15,101 nt of DNA from JBOGXB01 sp050694215. GTDB lineage: Bacteria > Actinomycetota > CADDZG01 > WHSQ01. Each line of letters opens with the position of its first letter. Position 1 is the stretch's first letter. Location of the stretch: NCBI GenBank assembly GCA_050694215.1, contig JBOGXB010000050.1, positions 1 to 15,101 of the forward strand, read 5' to 3'. Both the position numbers and the translations under genes were made by a program. Positions 6,922 to 13,867 of this stretch are shown here, in pieces. The notes below the pieces were generated by a model. The model was given only the letters and a program-made list of their open reading frames with translations. It was not told where the DNA came from and made no database searches.

Positions 6922-7857
6922 TCAGCCCTTCACCGCGCCCATGGTGAAGCCGGCGATGAAGCGTTGGAGGAGAAGGTTGAAGACCAAGGCGATCGGCAGC
7001 GCGACGACCACCACTGCCGCCTGCAACGACTGCCAGTAGAAGACGTCGCCCCGGATCAGCTCGGTCGGAACCCCGATGCTTATCGTCTTTTCCGTCGTTG
7101 AGGAGACGAAGGCGAGCGCGTAGATGAACTCGTGCGCCGAGAGGGTGAAAGCGAAGACGATGACGGCGACGATCCCGGGGAAGGTGAGCGGGATCACGAT
7201 GTGGAGGAACGCACCGAGCCGACTGTAGCCGTCGACCATGGCTTGCTCCTCGAGGTCCCTCGGGATGCCCTTCAGGTATCCGATGAGCAGCCACACGGAT
7301 ACGGGGATCGTGATCGTCGGGTAAATAAGCACCATCGACCAAGTGTCGTTCAAAAGCCCGAGGTTCCCTACGACCCGGGTCAGCGGAATGAACAGCAAAG
7401 TCGGCGGGATCAGGTACACGAAGAAGATGGCGATGCCGAGAGGACCGCTCCATTTCATATCGAGGCGGGCGAGCGCGTACGCGGTAGGCAGCCCGATTGC
7501 AAGTGTGATCCCGACGACGAGAACCCCCACCCACAGGGTGTTCCACGCGAACGTGAGGAACGCCGTGTCGTAGAACAAGAGCCTCCAGTGATCGAGGGTT
7601 GGAGGCAGGTTGTAGATGAACGGGTTGTTCGCCTGCGTGTAGAGATCCGCATCCGCCTTGAACGAGGTGATCGTGCTCCAGATAAGCGGTCCCGCCCCGG
7701 CCAGCGCCGCGATGACTGCGGTGATGTAAAGCGCGGTTCGCCCGCCGATCACGTGACGACGACGCTTCCGGCGGCGGCGCTCGACCTCGTCCTTGTTCGT
7801 GAGGTCGATGTGCCCACCGGTTAGCCTCTCGGCACCTGTGCCGGTATCGACCGCCAT
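6922..7857 (-). CDS. Carbohydrate ABC transporter permease, MalG type
   Basis: Second membrane subunit of a CUT1-family importer. The 311-residue protein has a basic cytoplasmic N-tail (ERRRRKRRRH, 26-35) and about six transmembrane helices beginning at residue 42. The EAA loop that docks on the ATPase is EEQAMVDGYSRLGAFL followed by IVIPL (about 203-224), a near-canonical EAA-x3-G pattern. The C-terminal end RFIAGFTMGAVKG is typical of MalG-like subunits. The start is only 3 bases after the preceding permease stop. The Shine-Dalgarno sequence GGAGGTGAT lies inside the end of that gene, so translation is coupled. The gene ends 43 bases from the convergent response-regulator gene, with no clear terminator between. 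Substrate cannot be read from the sequence. Confidence 0.94.
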   Translation of the reverse strand: MAVDTGTGAERLTGGHIDLTNKDEVERRRRKRRRHVIGGRTALYITAVIAALAGAGPLIWSTITSFKADADLYTQANNPFIYNLPPTLDHWRLLFYDTAFLTFAWNTLWVGVLVVGITLAIGLPTAYALARLDMKWSGPLGIAIFFVYLIPPTLLFIPLTRVVGNLGLLNDTWSMVLIYPTITIPVSVWLLIGYLKGIPRDLEEQAMVDGYSRLGAFLHIVIPLTFPGIVAVIVFAFTLSAHEFIYALAFVSSTTEKTISIGVPTELIRGDVFYWQSLQAAVVVVALPIALVFNLLLQRFIAGFTMGAVKG

Positions 7858-7860
7858 CGG

Positions 7861-8796
7861 TTACATCACCTCCCTGCGCCGGACCGCTCGGAGGATCGCG
7901 ATCGCCGCGGCCAGCAACAGCGGGAACAGGAAGAGGGCGACGGCCGCGCCCTGGGCGAGGTCACCACCCTCGATGCCTTTGAAAAACGCCCAGCTGGACA
8001 AGACCTGGGTCGACTGCGTGGGACCGCCCCGGGTCAGGATGAAGACGACCGTCATGTCTGCAAAGGTGAGGATCGCGCCGAAGAGCACGGCCACCGCCGT
8101 GATCGGTAGCGTGAGCGGGATGTTGATCTCCCATAGCTTGCGCCAGAAGCCGGCGCCGTCCACCTCCACCGCGTCGTCGATGTCGGAGGGAATCGACATG
8201 AGCCCCGCCATGACGATGACGGTGGCGAGCGGGACGATGCGCCACACGTGGACGGCGATGATCGAGCCCATCGCGAGGACCGGTCGCCCCAGGTAGAAGA
8301 GGTTGCCCTCGAGTAACCCGAACCATCGCAGCACCCAGTCGATGGGGCTGAAGATCGAGTTGAGCAACCACAGCCACGAGATCGCCGCGAGCGCTACCGG
8401 GGTCGTCCATGGCAAGAGCACACAGAAGCGGACGAACCACTTCCCCTTGAAGTCCTTGACGAGCACCGTCGCGAGGATGTTCGCGATCACGACGATCAGC
8501 ACCATGGAGATCCCGGTGAAGATGATCGTGTTCCAGAAGGAGGTCCAGAACACGCTCGATGACAGGATCGTCCGCCACTGCCGGAGTCCCACAAAGTCGA
8601 TGCTCGGGTTCCCGGTCGTCACGTCGCTGAAGCTGAAGATGATAGCGAGGAAGAACGGGAACGCGACCAGGCCGATGATGTAGACGGCCGTCGGCAACAG
8701 GAAGAGCCTCGCCAAGAGATCCTCTCGGTCGGCGAGCTTGCGTTTCGCCGGTGCTGCCTGCTGCCTTCTGTCCCACGCGGGCGCCTCTACGCTCAC
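7861..8796 (-). CDS. Carbohydrate ABC transporter permease, MalF type
   Basis: First membrane subunit of the importer, 311 residues with about six transmembrane helices; the first spans roughly 32-54 (LFLLPTAVYIIGLVAFPFFL). The EAA loop reads DDAVEVDGAGFWRKLWEINIPL (about 207-228), with the conserved glycine at 214. The segment TRGGPTQSTQ near 255-264 is common in MalF/UgpA-like proteins. The reading frame is open upstream to 9000, but the extra part overlaps the ATPase gene and is Arg/Thr/Ser-rich, so the GTG at 8796, 28 bases after the ATPase stop, is preferred. Its Shine-Dalgarno is weak. The 29-residue N-tail is shorter than in enteric MalF, as usual outside enterics. Confidence 0.92.
   Translation of the reverse strand: MSVEAPAWDRRQQAAPAKRKLADREDLLARLFLLPTAVYIIGLVAFPFFLAIIFSFSDVTTGNPSIDFVGLRQWRTILSSSVFWTSFWNTIIFTGISMVLIVVIANILATVLVKDFKGKWFVRFCVLLPWTTPVALAAISWLWLLNSIFSPIDWVLRWFGLLEGNLFYLGRPVLAMGSIIAVHVWRIVPLATVIVMAGLMSIPSDIDDAVEVDGAGFWRKLWEINIPLTLPITAVAVLFGAILTFADMTVVFILTRGGPTQSTQVLSSWAFFKGIEGGDLAQGAAVALFLFPLLLAAAIAILRAVRRREVM
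7865..7873 (-). promoter_or_regulatory. Near-perfect Shine-Dalgarno for the MalG-type permease
   Basis: Minus-strand GGAGGTGAT is a nine-base match to the usual anti-Shine-Dalgarno partner. It lies within the last codons of the upstream permease and ends 7 bases before the ATG at 7857, much stronger than the site of the first permease. Confidence 0.75.
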
Positions 8797-8824
8797 GGTT
8801 CCGGTGCCGTCCGCGTGCCTGCCG

Positions 8825-9874
8825 TCACAAGCGCACCGGCCTTGCCTCGGCTCGTTCACCCGTCTCGCTGTCGAAGAAGCGCAGGTCCTTCTCGTGAATC
8901 GCGAAACGTTGGTCTCGGTCCTCGAAGACGGCCACATCCACCGTAGCCGGGATCCGGGCGATGATGTGCGCGTCGTGGCCGAGACTCGGAGCGGTTGCAT
9001 AGACGTGCCGGTCGCCCGACAGGTATTCGATGCGATACACCCTCACGTCGACCTCGAGCGCGTTGTCACCTTGGCTCTTGCTCGCGTCGACCGGTAGGAA
9101 GTTCTCCGGCCGGAAGCCGAGGATGTGATCACCTCGCTCGATGAGGTTCATCGGCGGCGATCCGATGAAGGTCGCAACGAAGGTGTCGGCCGGGTCGGAG
9201 TAGACCTCCTTCGGAGGGCCGATCTGGCGGATCTTGCCGTCGAGGATGATGGCGATCCGGTCGCCCAGGCCCATCGCCTCGACCTGATCGTGAGTCACAT
9301 AGATCGTCGTCGTACCCAGCCGCTCCTGGAACTGCTTGAGCTCGTCGCGGGCACTCGTGCGCAGCTTCGCGTCGAGATTGCTGAGCGGCTCGTCGAGGAG
9401 GAACACACTCGGGTCGCGGACGATCGCCCGCGCCAGCGCCACACGCTGACGCTCGCCGCCGGACAGGTTACGGGGCTTGCGATTGAGCAGCCGGTCGATC
9501 CCGAGAAGCTCCGCGGCCCACTCCACTTTCTTCCGCCGCGCATCTGCATCGATCCCAGTCGCCTTCAGCGGGAAGTCGATGTTGTCCAGGACGCTCTTGT
9601 GCGGATAGAGCGCGTAGCTCTGGAAGACCATCGCGATGCCGCGAGCCCGCGGCGGGAGCCCGTTCACCACGTTCCCGCCGATCAGGACCTCGCCCTCTGT
9701 GGGTTCCTCGAGCCCGGCGATGACCCGCAACAAGGTCGTTTTTCCGCAGCCGGATGGTCCGAGCAGGACGAGGTACTCGCCCGCGTGGGTGGCGATATCG
9801 ACGCCGTCGACCGCTCTGACATCACCGGCCTCGAAGTGCTTCTTCAGTCCTCGCACCTCGACGACGTGCGCCAT
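8825..9874 (-). CDS. ABC transporter ATPase, MalK/UgpC type
   Basis: Energises the importer; two copies should bind the two permeases in the cytosol. The 349-residue product has Walker A GPSGCGKT (39-46), Q-loop Gln85 in MVFQSYALYPH, signature LSGGERQR (137-144), Walker B VFLLDEP (157-163), D-loop SNLDAKLR, and switch His195 in VTHDQ. A C-terminal regulatory/OB region includes GFRPENF. At 349 residues it is slightly shorter than typical MalK (about 370). The ATG at 9874 is chosen because AGGGGA lies 7 bases upstream and homology starts there; a GTG at 9940 would add 22 residues. Many actinobacterial sugar importers rely on one shared ATPase encoded elsewhere, whereas this one brings its own. 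Confidence 0.95.
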   Translation of the reverse strand: MAHVVEVRGLKKHFEAGDVRAVDGVDIATHAGEYLVLLGPSGCGKTTLLRVIAGLEEPTEGEVLIGGNVVNGLPPRARGIAMVFQSYALYPHKSVLDNIDFPLKATGIDADARRKKVEWAAELLGIDRLLNRKPRNLSGGERQRVALARAIVRDPSVFLLDEPLSNLDAKLRTSARDELKQFQERLGTTTIYVTHDQVEAMGLGDRIAIILDGKIRQIGPPKEVYSDPADTFVATFIGSPPMNLIERGDHILGFRPENFLPVDASKSQGDNALEVDVRVYRIEYLSGDRHVYATAPSLGHDAHIIARIPATVDVAVFEDRDQRFAIHEKDLRFFDSETGERAEARPVRL

Positions 9875-9950
9875 GTTGGGTCCCCTATCGTCTCGGGGCG
9901 GCCCTATCCGTGGAGCGCCCGTCTGCGTTGCCGTGCTCACTTTTACGACA

Positions 9951-11366
9951 TCAGCCTCCTCCGATGAGACCCTCCCTCCGCCACTTAGTGAAGATCTGCT
10001 CACACTCCTGGTGCGCCTGCTCGACCGACTGCTCGGGTTCCTGTCTGCCGCGTGCGACGCGGGCGAGCATGTTGGGCAGGACGAACGTGCCGTTGATCTC
10101 GCCGATGGCCGGGTTCGCCGGTCCGGGGTGGCCCAGGTTCGTCGCCCAGTCCAGCGCAGTCTTGAGCGGCGCCAGCTTGGTCGGGTCATCGCCCTCGATC
10201 GCGAACGGGTCCTCGTCGAGCCACCCATCCAGCTGGGGCACCTGGTCCGGATAGCCCGGCAAGTCGTACAACTTCGATTCGTACGTAACCCGCGCCAGGT
10301 TGGCCGTGTAGTGAAGCAGGAACTCCTGCGCGGCGTCGAAGTTGGTCGAGAAGGTCGGAGAGATCCAGTTGTACATCACGTGCTGTGCCGCGATCGCTTC
10401 CTGGGGTCCCTCGAGCGCCGGTACGAAGTAGATGTCCCTCGCTATGTCGGGGATGCTCTCTTGCGCGGTTCGCCAAGCCGAAATCGAGTTGAGGATGTAG
10501 CTCAACTGGCCGGCCACGAGTCCTTCGTTGTTCGACGCCGGGTTCCACGCGAACACTTCCTCGGTCATCGCCGCGTCGAACAACTCCTTTGAGTACTCGA
10601 CTGCCGCGATGGTGTCGTCGGACATCAGGGTCACGTTCTCGTTCTCGTCCTGAACCGCGCCGCCGTACGACCAGATCAGGGCGCGGGCGTACATGTTCGA
10701 GTCGATCTCCTGCGACATGCCCAGACCCATCTGGATGTTCTGGTCGCTGAAGATCCGCCCGCCCCCCTCGAGGAGCTCATCCCAGGTCGACGGCCCGTCG
10801 GGCAGATCGGCCTGTTCCCACAGGGACTTGCGGTAGTCACCGGGATCGGGCGTCCACGCCGGTGCGTAGGCGTAGTAGTTCTCGGTCGTGGGGTTGAAGC
10901 TCGACTTCTGGCACAGCGGGACCTGCTCCCCGAAACGACTGTTCGCCTCGTCCATCAGGTCGTTCATGGAGTGAACGCTGGGTTCGAACTGGGACAGCGT
11001 CGCGATGAACATGATGAGGTCGTGTCCCTCACCTGCGGAGATCTCGGACCCGATACGCGCGGGGATCTGAGTCACATCGATGTGGTCGACCGTGACGTTG
11101 ACGCCGACCCGCTCGCCCCACTCCGTCGCCCAGTCGTCGAACCACTCATCGTGCGCCGGAATGAAGTGGCTCCAATTCAGAAGGCGGAGGTCGCCGGAGA
11201 GCTGGCTCGCCGGCTCGTTGAAGACCTCCTCCGGCGCGGCGCCCGAGGGGGTCTGCTGGGCTGGGGTGTCTCCCCCTCTTGCGCAAGCGGCCGCCAACGC
11301 GGTGACGCTTACTCCTTGGATGAACCGCCGTCGCGAGATCTGATACCGGCTGAACCGCGGGGTCAT
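9951..11366 (-). CDS. Extracellular solute-binding protein, family 1, with Tat signal
   Basis: Captures the substrate outside the membrane and delivers it to the two permeases; first gene of the importer operon. The 471-residue protein begins with a twin-arginine signal SRRRFIQG (11-18) and a hydrophobic stretch ending ALAAAC. Cys28 is a plausible lipid-anchor cysteine, though Ala at -3 makes the lipobox weak. Mature sequence follows the CUT1 binding-protein pattern: LRLLNWSHFIPAHDEWFDDWATEWGERVGV at the start of lobe 1, SAGEGHDLI, a central PSTWDEL, and YILNSISAWR. Tat export implies folding in the cytosol before secretion. GGAGG lies 6 bases before the ATG. The sugar, polyol or other ligand is not identifiable. 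A 76-base gap separates it from the ATPase gene. Confidence 0.93.
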   Translation of the reverse strand: MTPRFSRYQISRRRFIQGVSVTALAAACARGGDTPAQQTPSGAAPEEVFNEPASQLSGDLRLLNWSHFIPAHDEWFDDWATEWGERVGVNVTVDHIDVTQIPARIGSEISAGEGHDLIMFIATLSQFEPSVHSMNDLMDEANSRFGEQVPLCQKSSFNPTTENYYAYAPAWTPDPGDYRKSLWEQADLPDGPSTWDELLEGGGRIFSDQNIQMGLGMSQEIDSNMYARALIWSYGGAVQDENENVTLMSDDTIAAVEYSKELFDAAMTEEVFAWNPASNNEGLVAGQLSYILNSISAWRTAQESIPDIARDIYFVPALEGPQEAIAAQHVMYNWISPTFSTNFDAAQEFLLHYTANLARVTYESKLYDLPGYPDQVPQLDGWLDEDPFAIEGDDPTKLAPLKTALDWATNLGHPGPANPAIGEINGTFVLPNMLARVARGRQEPEQSVEQAHQECEQIFTKWRREGLIGGG

Positions 11367-11421
11367 GATGCGCCTCCTTCACCAAGTCCCACGGAGAAGC
11401 GGGCGGCCGACCGTTGAGGGG

Positions 11422-11450
11422 ACCTGCTCGCCCGACGGGAACCTGCTCGC
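11422..11450. repeat. 10-base direct repeat upstream of the ABC operon
   Basis: ACCTGCTCGC occurs at 11422-11431 and again at 11441-11450, a 19-base period, i.e. close to two helical turns. It lies between the palindrome at 11454 and the binding-protein start, so it would be in the leader or over the promoter. It could be a direct-repeat operator or chance. Confidence 0.4.
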
Positions 11451-11453
11451 TAC

Positions 11454-11468
11454 GCCTATCAGATAGGC
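11454..11468. promoter_or_regulatory. Perfect 15-base palindrome, candidate operator of the ABC operon
   Basis: GCCTATC-A-GATAGGC, with perfect 7-base arms around a single central base, lies 88 bases before the binding-protein ATG in the gap shared with the divergent ParB-like gene. Sugar importers are commonly controlled by a dimeric repressor binding such palindromes, but no regulator gene is in this window and the family cannot be named. It lacks the central CG usual in LacI-family sites. Confidence 0.5.
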
Positions 11469-11626
11469 CCATCCCCGTTCCGGAAGGTCCGTACGCTCCT
11501 CCCCCTGGCAGCGACCGTAGCACCTCCAGAACCGGTGGCGTGCCGGGCATCGTCGCCGCTCCCGCGTTTGAGTGCGGTGGGCATGTTGGCCCTGGGTGAA
11601 CCGCACTTCGCTAAGGTGGACTCGCA

Positions 11627-12433
11627 ATGCAGGACGAGCTCAGCTTCAAGGATCCTCATAAGCGTCAGACCATCACTCTGAAGACCGTGCCCGCGGACCG
11701 GTTAAAGGTCGTCGAGCACCAGCGGAAGCCACGGCCGGCCCACGTCGAGCACCTGGTGTCGTCTATCGAGCGAATCGGGTTCATCGTTCCGCTCGTGGCG
11801 GTCGAAGCAGAGGGAGACGGCAGCACCCACTATGTCGTCATCGACGGCCAACATCGCCTCGAGGCGGCCCGGGAGGTCGGCATTCGCAAACTGCCGGTGC
11901 TCGTCGTTCCCCAAGGGCTCGCGCCGCGGATGATGAACCTCAACGTGGAAAAGGACCTCAACATCCGCGAGAGGGCAACGGTGTCGCTTGGCATCTATCG
12001 TGCGGCCCTTGACTCGAGGCCGGACCTCAAGGAGAACGATCCTGAGGTGGCGGACTCGATCGAGCGCGCCTACTACGTGACGCTCGGGCTCGCGTACGAG
12101 AAGGGGAGCAGGCTCGCGGGGAGCGCGTTCGAGCCTCTTCTGAAGAAGTGCGACTTCTTCCTCAAGCAAGCGATCGAAAAGGCCTGTGTCGTTCGAGAGC
12201 GGAGAGCGGAGACGGTTCTCGAAGCGAACTCACTGGTCAAGGACGTGATCGCACAAGCCAAGGACATGGGAGCCTGGCACCAGTACTTCCAGTACCAGCT
12301 CATCGCCCACATCGATCCCTTCAAGCGGAAGCGCGGTCGCCAGAACTTCGACGAGCTGTTCGACAAGGCGATGGCAAAGCTCAAGAAGCTGAGCGAGGAG
12401 CCTGATCGCATCCGCAAGCTCGGGGGCGGTTGA
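11627..12433 (+). CDS. Orphan ParB/sulfiredoxin-fold protein
   Basis: A 268-residue protein with a ParB-like N-terminal domain. Residues 15-30 (TITLKTVPADRLKV), 40-62 and the key motif VIDGQHRLEAAREVGI (71-86) match the ParB/Srx nucleotide-binding fold. Classical chromosomal ParB has GERR at that point and binds CTP; here it reads GQHR, as in many ParB-like nuclease-domain proteins. NVEKDLNIRERA (106-117) resembles the next conserved box. Residues 118-268 look all-helical and basic toward the end (PFKRKRGRQNF, AKLKKL), and I do not see the centromere-binding helix-turn-helix of true ParB. No parA is adjacent and no parS-like site was noticed. AAGGTGG lies 7 bases before the ATG. It is transcribed away from the ABC operon and towards the MFS gene. 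Nuclease, nucleotide-sensing or DNA-binding roles are all open. Confidence 0.8.
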   Translation: MQDELSFKDPHKRQTITLKTVPADRLKVVEHQRKPRPAHVEHLVSSIERIGFIVPLVAVEAEGDGSTHYVVIDGQHRLEAAREVGIRKLPVLVVPQGLAPRMMNLNVEKDLNIRERATVSLGIYRAALDSRPDLKENDPEVADSIERAYYVTLGLAYEKGSRLAGSAFEPLLKKCDFFLKQAIEKACVVRERRAETVLEANSLVKDVIAQAKDMGAWHQYFQYQLIAHIDPFKRKRGRQNFDELFDKAMAKLKKLSEEPDRIRKLGGG

Positions 12434-12483
12434 TTCGCACACCATTGGGTGGAGCGCATCGATCGCTATTTCTCACACCTCGG

Positions 12484-12505
12484 CAAAGCCTTTTCAGGGG
12501 TTTGG
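12484..12505. terminator. Weak shared end signal between convergent genes
   Basis: An imperfect hairpin, CAAAGCC (12484-12490) facing GGGGTTTG, with one G-G mismatch and a T-rich loop, spans the MFS stop codon. In the plus direction a very short GGC-AAA-GCC stem is followed by TTTT. It is the only end-like signal in the 60 bases between the ParB-like and MFS genes. Confidence 0.25.
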
Positions 12506-13750
12506 CGTGATTGGTTCGTCGGCGATTCCGAGGAACGAGGGCTCGGCTGGCTTGCGGGCCCGGAGGCGGTCGATTCGGACACCCTCCCGGTAGGCGAGTA
12601 GCGCGGCGATGATGAGGCACACTCCCGATCCGACCAGGACTGGCTGGATGCCGAACGACGCGGCCAGCGCCGGGACGAACGTCAGCGGCAATAGCTCGCC
12701 GACCTGACTGGAGACATTCGTCGTTCCCATCACCCGGCCGATGAGGTGGTCGGGCGTATCGAGCTGTATCAGGGTGCGTACCATCGGGAACATCACACCG
12801 AGGACGACGCCCCAGTAGATGGCTCCGGCCACTACCACACGGAGGTCGGCGGTTCTCGTGTACACGATCGCACCGATGCCGCTTCCGACCGCGCCCACGA
12901 GAGCGGCGCGGGAGCAGACGTAGCGGCGCGGCAGGTGGCCGAGGAGGACTGATCCGGCGACAACGCCTGCGCCGAAGAGGGTGTTAACCCACCCGAGCGC
13001 CTCGGGCCCGGTCAGAAGAACATCACGGTAGAAGAGCGGTTCGAGCGCGGTGAAGGCGCCAAATGACAGCCACAATGCAGTGAATATGCCGAGATAGAGC
13101 CGCAACGAGGGGCTCGTCCACGCGAACCTGAAGCCGTCCCGCATCTCTTTGAACGCGGGCAGCTTCCCCTCCCGCTGCGCACCGGGGCGTAGATTGACGC
13201 CCGCAACCAGAGCCACGGCGACGATCGACGTGGCCGCGTCGAGAACGAAGATCCAATCCAGCGTCCAGTAGCGCGCGATCACCGCGCCGAGGGCGGGACC
13301 GGCGACGAAGGCCCCACTCGCACCGGCCTCAACGGCGGCATTGATACGCTGCAGTTGGTCCGAGTCTTCGGTGAGAAACGGCGGCAGAGACGCCATTGCA
13401 GTCATGACCGCGCCCGCCGCGCTGCCCGCGAACACGATCGCCACTGTCATTTCCCCGATGTCGTTTGGAATTATCAGCGCAAGGGTGGCGGGAACAAAGA
13501 CGAGCTCCGAGACGATCAGCACTCGGCGAGGATCGAACCGGTCGATCAGCACACCTGCCAGAGCAGAGCCGACGAGAGCGAAGACGCCGAGGCTGGCCAT
13601 CACCAGCGCTTGCTCCCCGGGGGTAGCGCCGAACTCGTAGGCTGCCTTGCCCCAGATCCCGACGAAGAAAGCCGCCTCACCTCCGGCGCGAGAGATGAAA
13701 CGTGCAGCCACTACGCGGGCAGTGTTGCGGTCTTCGAGCCCCAGGATCAT
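12494..13750 (-). CDS. MFS transporter, drug/siderophore-exporter-like (MFS_3)
   Basis: A 418-residue major-facilitator protein with about 12 hydrophobic helices. The loop between helices 2 and 3 carries motif A in the form GVLIDRFDPRRVLIV (66-80), with Asp70, Arg71, Arg75 and Arg76 in place. A matching RRYVCSRAALVG loop follows helix 8. A cytoplasmic central loop (about 188-215, LRPGAQREGKLPAFKEMRDGFRF) joins the two halves; DGFRFAW at this place is common in EntS-like exporters. The end of the protein is soluble. Substrate is unknown: drug, siderophore and metabolite export are all possible. The ATG at 13750 has no strong Shine-Dalgarno. The gene is divergent from the HNH gene with 117 bases between starts, so the LexA-type box there could affect it too. 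Confidence 0.9.
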   Translation of the reverse strand: MILGLEDRNTARVVAARFISRAGGEAAFFVGIWGKAAYEFGATPGEQALVMASLGVFALVGSALAGVLIDRFDPRRVLIVSELVFVPATLALIIPNDIGEMTVAIVFAGSAAGAVMTAMASLPPFLTEDSDQLQRINAAVEAGASGAFVAGPALGAVIARYWTLDWIFVLDAATSIVAVALVAGVNLRPGAQREGKLPAFKEMRDGFRFAWTSPSLRLYLGIFTALWLSFGAFTALEPLFYRDVLLTGPEALGWVNTLFGAGVVAGSVLLGHLPRRYVCSRAALVGAVGSGIGAIVYTRTADLRVVVAGAIYWGVVLGVMFPMVRTLIQLDTPDHLIGRVMGTTNVSSQVGELLPLTFVPALAASFGIQPVLVGSGVCLIIAALLAYREGVRIDRLRARKPAEPSFLGIADEPITPNP

Positions 13751-13794
13751 GGGGACGAGCGTAAGACCGGGGCCCTAAGAGCGGTGGCGGAGAC

Positions 13795-13823
13795 TTGACA
13801 TACTTGACATGCGAACGTATGTT
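13795..13823 (+). promoter_or_regulatory. Sigma70-type promoter of the HNH gene
   Basis: TTGACA (13795-13800), a perfect -35, then 17 bases, then TATGTT (13818-13823), a 4-of-6 -10. The predicted start is near 13830, about 38 bases before the ATG. A second TTGACAT copy at 13804-13810 repeats the -35 nine bases downstream but has no good -10 at the right distance. Confidence 0.75.
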
Positions 13824-13825
13824 CG
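13812..13825. promoter_or_regulatory. LexA (SOS) box overlapping the -10 element
   Basis: CGAAC-GTAT-GTTCG fits the consensus CGAACRNRYGTTYG at every position, the LexA site known in Bacillus and, with the same CGAAC-N4-GTTCG core, in mycobacteria. It fully covers the TATGTT -10, so bound LexA would block polymerase directly. lexA itself is not in this window, so function is inferred from site match and position. Confidence 0.75.
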
Positions 13826-13828
13826 ATA

Positions 13829-13843
13829 GGCTCTCAGAGAGCC
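13829..13843 (+). other. Perfect 15-base inverted repeat at predicted transcript start
   Basis: GGCTCTC-A-GAGAGCC starts within a base or so of the predicted transcription start. In RNA it could fold as a 5'-terminal hairpin (GGCTCT-CAG-AGAGCC) that protects the message; in DNA it could be a second operator just downstream of the LexA-type box. Confidence 0.5.
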
Positions 13844-13867
13844 GCACTCCCGGACGGCAGAGGTGCG

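Noticed and set aside
9896..9920. GGGCG/CGCCC inverted repeat between the binding-protein and ATPase genes
   Set aside because: Five base pairs around a 15-base loop is expected by chance at this GC; attenuation after the binding protein is possible but unsupported.
9125..10592. Overlapping plus-strand open frames opposite the ATPase and binding-protein genes
   Set aside because: High GC leaves frames open; the opposite strand has complete Walker and signature motifs and a Tat signal.
11367..11626. Replication origin or centromere site near the ParB-like gene
   Set aside because: No DnaA-box cluster, parS-like palindrome or AT-rich stretch is visible, and no parA or dnaA is nearby.
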